DNA from: Arundinibacter roseus
Lineage (GTDB): Bacteria; Bacteroidota; Bacteroidia; Cytophagales; Spirosomataceae
Length of the DNA: 64,000 nucleotides
Reading direction: 5' to 3'
Assembly (NCBI RefSeq): GCF_004348825.1
Contig: NZ_SMJU01000004.1
Coordinates: 362,555-426,554 of the forward strand
Below are positions 1 through 7,812 of the stretch, piece after piece. The notes beneath the pieces were generated by a model. It was not told where the DNA came from. It did no database searches and saw only the letters and a program-made list of their open reading frames with translations. The position numbers were made by a program, and so were the translations under genes. How positions within the stretch are numbered: position 1 is the first letter of the stretch; each line of letters starts with the position of its first letter.

Positions 1-273
1 GTTGTCATCAAAGAAATTCGATTCGGCCCCAATACTGATGATCATGATTTTGACTTTAAGTTAAAACATGCCATTAGTTTTCTTAAAGAAGGCGCCAAAG
101 TAAAAGCCTATGTTCACTTCGTGGGTAGAACAATCGTCTTTAAAGAAAGAGGAGTAAACCTGTTGAAGAAATTTTCTGAAGCCCTTGCTGATTATGGCAA
201 GCTGGAAATGGAACCAAAACTCGAAGGCAAGCGAATGACCATCATTTTGGCTCCGCTTCCTCCTAAAAAATAA
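1..273 (+). CDS. infC: Translation initiation factor IF-3, C-terminal part
   Basis: The window opens inside this gene; 90 codons and a TAA stop remain in frame 1. The product is the C-terminal domain of IF-3, which binds the 30S subunit and checks initiator tRNA and start codon. Visible family features are the segment [16 protein letters not shown], the helix and strand around [17 protein letters not shown], and the ending [14 protein letters not shown]. The next genes, rpmI and rplT, are the usual partners of infC, which supports the call. The N-terminal domain and start lie outside the window. Confidence 0.95.
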   Translation, partial: VVIKEIRFGPNTDDHDFDFKLKHAISFLKEGAKVKAYVHFVGRTIVFKERGVNLLKKFSEALADYGKLEMEPKLEGKRMTIILAPLPPKK

Positions 274-290
274 ATAATAACCTATCCTGA

Positions 291-335
291 AATCCTGTGT
301 AGATGGAAAGCATCCGCACAGGATTTTTATTTTTA
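291..335 (+). terminator. Terminator or attenuator hairpin between infC and rpmI
   Basis: Arms AATCCTGTG (291-299) and CACAGGATT (317-325) pair perfectly, with an inner GATG/CATC helix closing a GAAAG loop. The 3' arm runs into a T-rich tract. The shape is that of an intrinsic terminator placed inside the infC-rpmI-rplT operon, so it may act as an attenuator that lets the two ribosomal protein genes be tuned separately. That regulatory role is inference. Confidence 0.7.
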
Positions 336-395
336 CCCAAATCATCGTATTTTTGCGGGCTGTTCAATTTTTTAACTAATTATAGACATTCAATC

Positions 396-593
396 ATGCC
401 TAAAATGAAGACAAATTCGGGCGCCAAAAAGCGATTCAAGCTTACCGGCACCGGAAAAATCAAACGGAAGCACGCATTTCATAGCCACATCCTGACCAAA
501 AAATCAACCAAGCGCAAACGCAATCTGGTGAAAACAGGTCTGGTAGATGTGACCAACGAAACCCGCATTCTTTCCCTGCTGGCAATGAATTAA
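396..593 (+). CDS. rpmI: 50S ribosomal protein L35
   Basis: A 65-residue, very basic protein starting [20 protein letters not shown], which is the classic L35 opening, with the conserved K/R-rich stretch [16 protein letters not shown] and a C-terminal hydrophobic helix. L35 binds 23S rRNA in the large subunit. A longer reading frame extends upstream to 303, but the MPKMKT start matches the family and falls just after an A/T-rich leader, so 396 is chosen. It lies between infC and rplT. Confidence 0.97.
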   Translation: MPKMKTNSGAKKRFKLTGTGKIKRKHAFHSHILTKKSTKRKRNLVKTGLVDVTNETRILSLLAMN

Positions 594-693
594 TTGCCAC
601 ATGAGTACCCTTGGTTCAAGTTTCAACCCGATTGTCGGTTTATAAAGTCTGTACCGCTAAGGAAAGCACCGACCGTCAAAAAACAACAAAATT

Positions 694-1038
694 ATGCCTC
701 GTTCAGTAAATCACGTTGCGTCGCGTGCAAGACGTAAAAAAATGTTAAAGATGGCCAAAGGATACTTTGGACGTCGCAAGAATGTTTGGACCGTAGCCAA
801 AAATGCGGTAGAAAAAGCGCTTGGCTATTCGTACATCGGTCGTAAACAGAAGAAAAGAAATTTCCGTGCCCTGTGGATTCAGCGTATCAACGCCGGTGCC
901 CGTCAACACGGATTATCCTATTCTGCCTTTATGGGCAAAATTCATACGAGTGGAGTTGAGCTCAATCGGAAAGTTTTAGCCGATTTGGCCATGAACCACC
1001 CGGAAGCTTTTAAGGCAATTGTCGAAAAAGTTAAATAA
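694..1038 (+). CDS. rplT: 50S ribosomal protein L20
   Basis: A 114-residue basic protein of normal L20 length. The N-terminal extension [24 protein letters not shown] is broken here only for display; it is followed by the typical [17 protein letters not shown] and [16 protein letters not shown] blocks and a globular C-terminal domain ending in [10 protein letters not shown]20 binds 23S rRNA early in 50S assembly and in many bacteria represses its own operon. It follows rpmI by 100 nt and is closed by a strong terminator, so it is the last gene of the infC operon. Confidence 0.97.
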   Translation: MPRSVNHVASRARRKKMLKMAKGYFGRRKNVWTVAKNAVEKALGYSYIGRKQKKRNFRALWIQRINAGARQHGLSYSAFMGKIHTSGVELNRKVLADLAMNHPEAFKAIVEKVK

Positions 1039-1045
1039 GAACAGC

Positions 1046-1074
1046 AACCCTCACTTCGGTGAGGGTTTTTTTTT
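1046..1074 (+). terminator. Intrinsic terminator after rplT
   Basis: Perfect stem CCCTCAC (1048-1054) / GTGAGGG (1059-1065) with a stable TTCG tetraloop, followed by nine T residues. It ends the infC-rpmI-rplT operon. Confidence 0.93.
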
Positions 1075-1154
1075 GACTGATTTTTGTGTGGGTGACTTTT
1101 GCATTAATTTGTAGTCAAAAATTATAAAACTTCAACACTTAACCATTCTCTATC

Positions 1155-1772
1155 ATGCTAGAACAATTAATGGGGCTTATTCAGGATAATTCACAGGAAG
1201 CCATCGTAAAAAATCCTGCCGTCCCAAACGAAAATAACAATGATGTCATGCAAACACTCCTGGGTTCTATTACCGGCGGTTTGCAGCAGGAAGCACAATC
1301 CGGAAATATGGGTGGGCTAATGGGACTGCTTTCCGGCAATGCTGTGAAAAATAACAGCGCCGGGCTGTTGAGCAATCCAATTGTATCAGGTATTGCAACA
1401 AATGCCATTTCAAGCATCATGTCAAAATTCGGAATTTCAAACTCTGCGGCAAGCGGAATCGTGGCGTCCGTTTTACCAGGCGTTTTGAGCGGACTTATCA
1501 GCAAAACCAGCAATCCAAACGATCAAAGTATAGATTTCAACGGAATTCTGGGAAGTCTCATGGGCGGAGGCGCCTCATCAGCTGCGCCTTCCTCAGGTTT
1601 TGATTTTAACCAAATTGGCTACGCAATGGCTGATGGAAAGCTGGACATGAATGACCTCATGCGCATTGGCGGTAGCCTCATGGGCGGTGGCTCACAGGCA
1701 CCGTCTCAACAACAAAGCGGCGGCGGACTGGATCTCGGAGGCCTGCTCGGTGGGCTTTTTGGAGGAAAATAA
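1155..1772 (+). CDS. DUF937-like glycine-rich protein
   Basis: A 205-residue protein with no signal peptide. The N-terminus (MLEQLMGLIQDNSQEAIVKN) and the following short helices with NPIVSGIATNAISSIMSKFG resemble the DUF937/YidB family of unknown function. The rest is low complexity with repeated LMGGG, GGGLDLGGLLGGLFGGK segments. Family assignment rests on general resemblance of the helical first half, so it is moderate. The gene is monocistronic: it starts about 80 nt after the rplT terminator and has its own terminator. Cellular role unknown. Confidence 0.6.
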   Translation: MLEQLMGLIQDNSQEAIVKNPAVPNENNNDVMQTLLGSITGGLQQEAQSGNMGGLMGLLSGNAVKNNSAGLLSNPIVSGIATNAISSIMSKFGISNSAASGIVASVLPGVLSGLISKTSNPNDQSIDFNGILGSLMGGGASSAAPSSGFDFNQIGYAMADGKLDMNDLMRIGGSLMGGGSQAPSQQQSGGGLDLGGLLGGLFGGK

Positions 1773-1794
1773 GTAGGCTACATATTTTTTAAGT

Positions 1795-1845
1795 AAAAAA
1801 GTCAGGGATAGCGATCACATGTGATCGCTATCCCTGACTTTTTTT
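1795..1845 (+). terminator. Terminator with a loopless 25-bp palindrome
   Basis: A6 plus GTCAGGGATAGCGATCACA (1801-1819) is mirrored exactly by its reverse complement plus T7 (to 1845). There is no spacer, so the RNA hairpin must open about two central base pairs to form a loop. The flanking A and T runs make it a terminator readable in both directions. It follows the DUF937-like gene; the next gene, dnaK, is about 190 nt downstream. Confidence 0.85.
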
Positions 1846-2033
1846 GATGGACTTCTATAAAAAATGACATTTCTTGTACACAATCACGCATACAACAAAA
1901 AGTAACGAGTCTGGTGAACCTCTACGTACAATATCTCTGTCAATTTGTCAGAAGTGGATCATAATTAAGAAACTGGTACAGGCTTTTTGACCAAAGGTAT
2001 TATCTAATATAAAGTAACAAACGATTAATAAAA

Positions 2034-3953
2034 ATGGGAAAAATTATTGGCATTGACTTAGGAACAACTAACTCATGTGTAGCCGTCATGGAAGGAAACG
2101 AGCCCGTAGTTATAGCAAATAGCGAAGGAGCAAGAACAACCCCATCGGTGGTGGCTTTTATGGACAACGGCAATGGCGAACGCAAGGTAGGTGCTCCTGC
2201 CAAACGTCAGGCGATTACCAACCCGAAACACACCATTAGTTCCATCAAACGTTTTATGGGCAAGCGCCATGATGACGTTTCAGGTGAAATGAAAACCGTG
2301 GCCTATGATGTAGAAAAAGGCCCTAACAATACACCTAGGGTTCGTATTGGTGAAAGACTATATACCCCGCAGGAAATTTCGGCATTGATTCTTCAAAAAA
2401 TGAAACAAACTGCCGAAGATTATCTGGGACAGGAAGTAACAGAGGCCGTGATTACGGTTCCTGCCTACTTCAATGATGCCGAGCGTCAGGCGACCAAAGA
2501 AGCCGGACAAATTGCCGGTTTGGATGTGAAGCGTATCATCAACGAGCCTACCGCCGCTGCTCTTGCCTATGGTCTTGACAAGCAGGATCAGGATATGAAA
2601 ATTGCCGTATTTGACCTCGGTGGTGGTACCTTCGATATTTCTATTCTCGAATTGGGCGACGGTATTTTTGAAGTAAAATCTACCGATGGCGATACACACC
2701 TCGGTGGCGACGACTTTGACCAGGTAATTATCAACTGGCTCGCCGATGAGTTTAAAAAAGACGAAGGTGTAGACCTGACGCAGGATGCGATGGCGTTGCA
2801 ACGCTTGAAAGAAGCCGCAGAAAAAGCCAAAGTTGAGTTATCAAGCTCTACCCAAACAGAGATTAATCTACCATATATTTTCCCGATCAACGGAATACCC
2901 AAGCACCTTGTTCGTACGCTCACCAAGGCGAAATTTGAGCAATTGGCCGATACGCTGTTTCAACGGATGATGGAGCCCTGCCGCCGTGCCATGAAAAATG
3001 CCAACATGAGCAACAGCGAAATAAACGAGGTAATTTTGGTGGGTGGTTCTACCCGTATTCCCCGAGTTCAGGAAGAAGTTGAGAAATTTTTTGGCAGAAA
3101 ACCTTCCAAAAGCGTGAATCCCGACGAAGCCGTAGCCGTAGGTGCTGCTATTCAGGGAGGTGTGTTGACGGGCGAAGTAAAAGACGTACTGCTGCTGGAC
3201 GTTATTCCCCTTTCACTGGGAATCGAAACGATGGGCAGTGTTTTCACCAAGCTGGTTGAATCAAACACAACAATTCCATCTAAAAAGACCGAGACATTTT
3301 CTACGGCAGCTGATAATCAGCCTTCGGTAGAAATCCATATTTTGCAGGGCGAGCGGCCATTGGCCAATCAAAACCGGACTTTGGGACGTTTCCACCTTGA
3401 CGGTATTCCACCAGCACCACGCGGTGTTCCTCAAATTGAAGTAACCTTCGACGTGGATGCCAACGGTATTCTGAACGTTTCGGCACGCGACAAAGGAACC
3501 GGAAAAGAGCAGCGCATCCGAATTGAAGCTTCGAGCGGATTGACCGATGCAGAAATCGAAAAAATGCGGCAGGAAGCCAAAGCCAATGAAGCTTCTGATA
3601 AAGCAGAGCGTGAGAAGATTGATAAAATCAATGCGGCAGATACGCTGATTTTCTCTACCGAAAAGCAACTGACCGAATACGGCGAAAAACTTTCTGCACC
3701 GAGCAAATCTGCCATTGAGGCAGCTTTGGCCGAACTTCGTACCGCCCATCAAAACAAAGATGTAGCCGGTATAGACGCTGCCATGGAAAAACTAAATGGT
3801 GCCTGGCAGGCGGCTTCGCAGGAAATGTACGCTGCCGGCCCCGAAGCGGGTGGCCCCGGTGCTGCTTCGCAGCCTAACGCAGGTGGCGCAGGCGCTACTG
3901 CCAACGGTGCAAGCGAAGATGTAACGGATGTTAATTTTGAAGAAGTAAAATAA
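2034..3953 (+). CDS. dnaK: Chaperone DnaK (Hsp70)
   Basis: A full-length 639-residue Hsp70. The ATPase domain starts [18 protein letters not shown] and contains the phosphate-binding motifs [13 protein letters not shown] and [13 protein letters not shown] and the [11 protein letters not shown] loop. The substrate-binding domain (about residues 390-510) has the linker [16 protein letters not shown] and [16 protein letters not shown] helical lid and a Gly/Ala-rich tail follow, ending in DVNFEEVK, near the cytosolic DnaK EEVD-like ending. It folds and refolds cytosolic proteins with DnaJ and GrpE, neither of which is adjacent. No CIRCE operator was seen upstream. It has its own terminator. Confidence 0.99.
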   Translation: MGKIIGIDLGTTNSCVAVMEGNEPVVIANSEGARTTPSVVAFMDNGNGERKVGAPAKRQAITNPKHTISSIKRFMGKRHDDVSGEMKTVAYDVEKGPNNTPRVRIGERLYTPQEISALILQKMKQTAEDYLGQEVTEAVITVPAYFNDAERQATKEAGQIAGLDVKRIINEPTAAALAYGLDKQDQDMKIAVFDLGGGTFDISILELGDGIFEVKSTDGDTHLGGDDFDQVIINWLADEFKKDEGVDLTQDAMALQRLKEAAEKAKVELSSSTQTEINLPYIFPINGIPKHLVRTLTKAKFEQLADTLFQRMMEPCRRAMKNANMSNSEINEVILVGGSTRIPRVQEEVEKFFGRKPSKSVNPDEAVAVGAAIQGGVLTGEVKDVLLLDVIPLSLGIETMGSVFTKLVESNTTIPSKKTETFSTAADNQPSVEIHILQGERPLANQNRTLGRFHLDGIPPAPRGVPQIEVTFDVDANGILNVSARDKGTGKEQRIRIEASSGLTDAEIEKMRQEAKANEASDKAEREKIDKINAADTLIFSTEKQLTEYGEKLSAPSKSAIEAALAELRTAHQNKDVAGIDAAMEKLNGAWQAASQEMYAAGPEAGGPGAASQPNAGGAGATANGASEDVTDVNFEEVK

Positions 3954-3966
3954 TCGAACTCGTATA

Positions 3967-3998
3967 AATCCCCATTTCTCATGAAATGGGGATTTTTT
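3967..3998 (+). terminator. Intrinsic terminator after dnaK
   Basis: Stem AATCCCCATTT (3967-3977) / AAATGGGGATT (3984-3994) with a six-base loop, then a run of six T residues. Confidence 0.93.
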
Positions 3999-4116
3999 AT
4001 CCATTCCAATCATGAATGGGAATTTTCATTTACAATCCACACGACTATCTACAAAACAAGTACTGGTATCATTTTTTGACTCTTTTAAATCAATTGTCTA
4101 AAAACGAAAATCACCT

Positions 4117-4332
4117 ATGAACAAATCCATCCATTCACCCGAATTAGCGTACTTATCACCTACCACCCGCGAAAGGGCAATTTTGCTTGCACAGCAATTG
4201 ATGCTTTCAAAGAACCTTTCACCCGCTGATGCCATCAAACTGGCCATTTTGCAGGCCAAAGACTGGGCCGTTAAGAACATCAACCGGAATGTGTGGAAAC
4301 GTTTGAAAACTGTTGAGAAAGAGGCCCTATGA
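4117..4332 (+). CDS. Small helical protein of unknown function
   Basis: A 71-residue protein beginning MNKSIHSPELAYLSPTTRER. It is predicted mostly alpha-helical, with a basic C-terminal half (KNINRNVWKRLKTVEKEAL). No signal peptide or membrane segment is visible and I do not recognise the family. Its stop overlaps the start of the SDR oxidoreductase (ATGA at 4329-4332), so the two are translationally coupled and probably functionally linked; a role as a partner or regulator of the oxidoreductase is only a guess. Confidence 0.7.
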   Translation: MNKSIHSPELAYLSPTTRERAILLAQQLMLSKNLSPADAIKLAILQAKDWAVKNINRNVWKRLKTVEKEAL

Positions 4333-5147
4333 GTACTGATTCCAGGAATTTCAAAGGACAGGTCGTGCTCGTCACGGGTGCGTCCTCCGGGATTGGTCAG
4401 GCGTGTGCGATTCACTTTGGGAGCTTAGGCGCCACGGTAATCGTAAACTATTATAGTGGAGAAGAAAAAGCCAACCAAACGTTGGCTCAAATCAAAGAAA
4501 AAGGCGGAGACGGAATCGCTATTAAGGCAGACGTAAGCGTGGAAGCGGACGTACTAAGCATGTACGAACAAATCCTGACTAATTTTGGACGTCTTGATGT
4601 ATTGGTCAGCAATGCGGGAATGCAGGTAGATGCTCCATTTCTGGAAATGACCCTGGACCAATGGCAGAAAGTAATTGACGTGAATTTAACGGGTATGTTT
4701 TTGTGCACACGCGAAGCTGCAAAGCAGTTTATAAAGCAAGCCAAAGAGCAACCTGTGGAAGGTGATGGTGCACTTGGGAAAATTATTCTCATGAGCTCCG
4801 TACACGACATCATTCCCTGGGCAGGGCATGTCAACTATGCCGCCTCCAAAGGTGGAGTACTGATGTTTATGAAATCTATTTCACAGGAGCTTGCTCCAAA
4901 AAAAATACGCATAAACGCAATTAGTCCGGGGGCTGTTAAAACCACAATCAACAAAGAGGTGTGGCAGGATGAAAAAAAATTGAAAGAGTTGATGACGCTT
5001 ATTCCCTATAAGCGAATTGGTACACCGGAAGATGTCGCTCGTGCCGTAGCGTGGCTTGCTTCTGATGATTCTGATTATGTCAATGGCGAAACCATGTATA
5101 TTGACGGTGGAATGACGCTCTATCCTGAATTTATGGATAATGGCTGA
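4329..5147 (+). CDS. SDR-family oxidoreductase
   Basis: A 272-residue classical short-chain dehydrogenase. It shows the cofactor-binding TGASSGIG loop (residues 16-23), the NAG motif, the catalytic Ser in ILMSSVH and YAASKGG (Tyr/Lys pair), and the ISPGAVKT segment after beta6. These resemble glucose/gluconate 1-dehydrogenase-type SDRs, but the substrate cannot be read from sequence. Arg or Lys/Asn selectivity residues after beta2 (VNYYSGEEKAN) suggest NADP(H) is possible. It is co-transcribed with the small gene before it and ends at a bidirectional terminator. Confidence 0.9.
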   Translation: MSTDSRNFKGQVVLVTGASSGIGQACAIHFGSLGATVIVNYYSGEEKANQTLAQIKEKGGDGIAIKADVSVEADVLSMYEQILTNFGRLDVLVSNAGMQVDAPFLEMTLDQWQKVIDVNLTGMFLCTREAAKQFIKQAKEQPVEGDGALGKIILMSSVHDIIPWAGHVNYAASKGGVLMFMKSISQELAPKKIRINAISPGAVKTTINKEVWQDEKKLKELMTLIPYKRIGTPEDVARAVAWLASDDSDYVNGETMYIDGGMTLYPEFMDNG

Positions 5148-5171
5148 GTACATAATTTTCATTAAAAGATC

Positions 5172-5214
5172 ATTAAAAAAGCTGCGAAGGATAATCCTTC
5201 ACAGCTTTTTTAAT
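5172..5214. terminator. Bidirectional terminator between SDR and OmpA genes
   Basis: Outer helix ATTAAAAAAGCTG (5172-5184) / CAGCTTTTTTAAT (5202-5214) encloses GAAGGA / TCCTTC with a three-base loop and one mismatch. A-run on one side and T-run on the other serve both convergent genes. Confidence 0.88.
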
Positions 5215-5228
5215 GAATTGAACCCAAA

Positions 5229-5921
5229 CTATCGGCCTGCGGCTTCTTTGGATACCTCTTTCTTTACATTCTTTTTTAGTTTTTCACTTGCCGTAATCAC
5301 AATCTCCACGCGGCGGTTTTGGTCCTGTCCACGTTTCGTGTCATTCGACACAATCGGCTGATTTTCTCCGTAGCCTTCGGTTCTCAGGCGCGAACGCGTT
5401 ACCTTTTTATCCCGCAAATAATCCGCAACGGCTTTGGCCCGGCGCTCCGAAAGTTGCCTGTTGTAGTCTTCGGCACCCACATCGTCAGTATGCCCTTCGA
5501 TCAAAATATCGGTGTCATCATATTCTTTGACTACCTCCGCCAAATTATCAAGGTTTGTGCGGGTTTCGGCAGTCAGGTCGTAGGAGTCAAAACCAAACAG
5601 CAAACCTGAATCGAAGGTCATTTTTATACCTTCACCAATTCGCTCAACCTTTGCATTTTCAACTTTTTGTTCCAGCTCACGGGCTTGTTTATCCATGTAT
5701 ACGCCAATCAGCGTGCCTGCGGTACCACCCACTGCCGCACCAATGATGGCGCCAACGGCCGTATTGCCCGACTTTCGGCCAATGACCGCACCGGCAGCAG
5801 CACCGCTCCCTACGCCAATGATTGCCCCTTTTTCCTGTCGCGACAACTTACTGTTTTTACATCCACTTATACCAACAGTCAGCATAAGGCCGGCTGCGGC
5901 TATGATCAGTATTTTCTTCAT
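5229..5921 (-). CDS. OmpA-family lipoprotein with glycine zipper
   Basis: A 230-residue envelope protein. The N-terminus is a lipoprotein signal with lipobox GISGC at about residue 21. Residues 30-80 form a glycine zipper (GAIIGVGSGAAAGAVIG, then AVGAIIGAAVGGTAGTLIG) likely to insert in or associate with the outer membrane. The C-terminal 110 residues are an OmpA peptidoglycan-binding domain with ILIEGHTDDVGAEDYN, LSERRAKAVADYL and GQDQNRRVEIVI. It is expected to link outer membrane and peptidoglycan. Converges with the SDR gene. Confidence 0.93.
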   Translation of the reverse strand: MKKILIIAAAGLMLTVGISGCKNSKLSRQEKGAIIGVGSGAAAGAVIGRKSGNTAVGAIIGAAVGGTAGTLIGVYMDKQARELEQKVENAKVERIGEGIKMTFDSGLLFGFDSYDLTAETRTNLDNLAEVVKEYDDTDILIEGHTDDVGAEDYNRQLSERRAKAVADYLRDKKVTRSRLRTEGYGENQPIVSNDTKRGQDQNRRVEIVITASEKLKKNVKKEVSKEAAGR

Positions 5922-5951
5922 AAAATAAAGGTTGTGTGAGAAATTAGTTGA

Positions 5952-6620
5952 TTAAAAAATGGCAAAACTCACCGTGGCTTGCCACAAATTTCCCTTGCGG
6001 CGAAGCTGAGAATTGAGGGTAGAATTGTCTGTATTGACGTCTACAATATTTGTAAAATTACCTTCGTAGCGCAGGTCAAGGCTCAGATTCCCAATATCAA
6101 ACCCAACACCCGCCTGATAGCCGAGTGCTGCCCGATTGAAATTGTCCTGCACGCTGTTGGCACCAATTTCATTGAGCGCCTGACGCAAGCCACCGTTTTC
6201 GGACATACGCAACGAAGCAATCGGCCCGGCGTTGATCCGCAGCACATCTCCTACCCTAAATCCAATTAATACCGGAACATCAATATTTGTAAAGCGCACA
6301 TCCACTTTATTTTCTTCATTGGTGGCACCGTCGCGAAAAACATTGAACATACCGCCTTTCTGTGAAAGAAGAAGCTCCGGCTGAATGAAAATTGTACTGC
6401 CAAAGCGAACAAAAGCACCGCCCACAAAACCCGTCAGGCGGGTACTCGTATTTCCAATGCGGATGGAAGGATCATTTGTAACAAAGACATCATCTCCGCG
6501 CAGGTTTGACAAATTAGCTCCGCCTTTCACACCAAATTTAAAGTTTCTACTCTGAGCCATCGAAAAACTTGTGGCGGTTAAAAAGAATAGTGACGCCAGA
6601 AAAAATAATTTCGTTTTCAT
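5952..6620 (-). CDS. Outer-membrane beta-barrel protein (PorT/OmpW-like fold)
   Basis: A 222-residue secreted protein. The start at 6620 (MKTKLFFLASLFFLTATS) gives a clean signal peptide ending in SMAQ; a longer reading frame runs further upstream but would bury the signal, so it is rejected. The mature part opens with FGVKGGANLSNLRG, typical of the small eight-stranded PorT-type outer-membrane barrels of Bacteroidota, followed by alternating amphipathic strands and a C-terminal aromatic residue (VSFAIF). Specific function unknown. It lies 30 nt upstream of the OmpA lipoprotein gene and is probably co-transcribed with it. Confidence 0.88.
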   Translation of the reverse strand: MKTKLFFLASLFFLTATSFSMAQSRNFKFGVKGGANLSNLRGDDVFVTNDPSIRIGNTSTRLTGFVGGAFVRFGSTIFIQPELLLSQKGGMFNVFRDGATNEENKVDVRFTNIDVPVLIGFRVGDVLRINAGPIASLRMSENGGLRQALNEIGANSVQDNFNRAALGYQAGVGFDIGNLSLDLRYEGNFTNIVDVNTDNSTLNSQLRRKGNLWQATVSFAIF

Positions 6621-6931
6621 AAAAAATAATTTTAGTACTTCACCTGCCACTAAAATTGTTGTACCGCATACCAGCATTTATACCTGACATCAATCATGTT
6701 TTGCATTATTACCAGCTAACGTTAAGATTGTCAATCGTTTTATATAAGATAATTTAGAAATCATGATGATTTAACCACCGATTTCCAGCCTTTACGATTT
6801 ACTTTTATGAATGGGAAGAAGTAGAATAAAATCCCCAGTTTTCAGAATTTTGGAAGAAATATCGAAGGAATTACGTTGGAATATTATTTGGTGGCACTAA
6901 ATGACCATGAAACCTAACTTTACCAGGCACT

Positions 6932-7783
6932 ATGAAAACATACATTCCTGAATCGCATCCTGACGCAACAACCAAAGGGTTGCAAATTGCCAATATCATT
7001 TGCCTTGTGGTGATGATTACCGCAAATTTCCTGGCCAATTGGCTGCCTATCAATGGAAACACTACGGGCGAACTTTCGGCCAAATACCCTAACGTGTTCG
7101 TTCCAGCAGGACTGACATTTTCTATTTGGTCAATAATTTATTTACTGCTTATTGCCTTTACAATCTATCAGTCCGGTAGCCTTTTTTCATCAAAACCATC
7201 GGCAAGAAACACCATTGTGCGTTACGTTGGCGTTTGGTTTTGGGCCTCTTCTCTGCTCAATGCTCTTTGGATCGTTGTGTGGCATTATGAAATAATTCCG
7301 GCATCGCTTGGAGTTATGTTACTATTGCTTATGTGTCTAATATTTGCAAATTCGGGCTTTTACAATCTCAATGATTTTCTTTCTCCCAAAGAGCGTTTTC
7401 TCACCAAAGCACCTTTTGGAGTGTACCTCGGCTGGATTAGCGTAGCCACGATTGCAAATGCAACAGCATGGCTCGTGGGCCTGCGCTGGACAAGCGGCTT
7501 TGAGCAGGATACCTGGGCAATAATCATGATCTTAATAGGATTTTTCATCACCATCTTTGCTGCTACCCGATTAGTCAATGGCTACATTTCGCTGGCCGTT
7601 GCGTGGGCATTTACCGGGATCGTTATCAAACGTTTGCAGTCTGATCCGCTATTTTATACCGTTGCTTTGGTGGCAGGCTTGGGTGCGGTGCTGTTGCTGA
7701 TTTATTCCATTTTCCTGATTCGAAAAGATCAGCATATCCCACAACGACAAACCGAGCCCAAAGCCTCGGATTTGTACAGTTAA
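6932..7783 (+). CDS. TspO/MBR-like multi-pass membrane protein
   Basis: A 283-residue protein with about eight hydrophobic segments. The stretch FVPAGLTFSIWSIIYLLL resembles the conserved Pro and Trp-rich signature of TspO/MBR tryptophan-rich sensory proteins (F-PP-W-F--W--LY), and further Trp residues are spread through the membrane segments (FWASSLLNALWIVVWHYE). It is longer than classic TspO (about 160 residues) but this length is common for the Bacteroidota members. TspO proteins bind porphyrins; substrate here is not known. Single gene between oppositely oriented neighbours. Confidence 0.65.
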   Translation: MKTYIPESHPDATTKGLQIANIICLVVMITANFLANWLPINGNTTGELSAKYPNVFVPAGLTFSIWSIIYLLLIAFTIYQSGSLFSSKPSARNTIVRYVGVWFWASSLLNALWIVVWHYEIIPASLGVMLLLLMCLIFANSGFYNLNDFLSPKERFLTKAPFGVYLGWISVATIANATAWLVGLRWTSGFEQDTWAIIMILIGFFITIFAATRLVNGYISLAVAWAFTGIVIKRLQSDPLFYTVALVAGLGAVLLLIYSIFLIRKDQHIPQRQTEPKASDLYS

Positions 7784-7812
7784 GCTAAAAAGTGGAAATA
7801 GTTTAGGAATCT

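Noticed and set aside
4098..4415. 105-residue minus-strand frame over the small gene and SDR start
   Set aside because: Opposite two well supported overlapping plus-strand genes.
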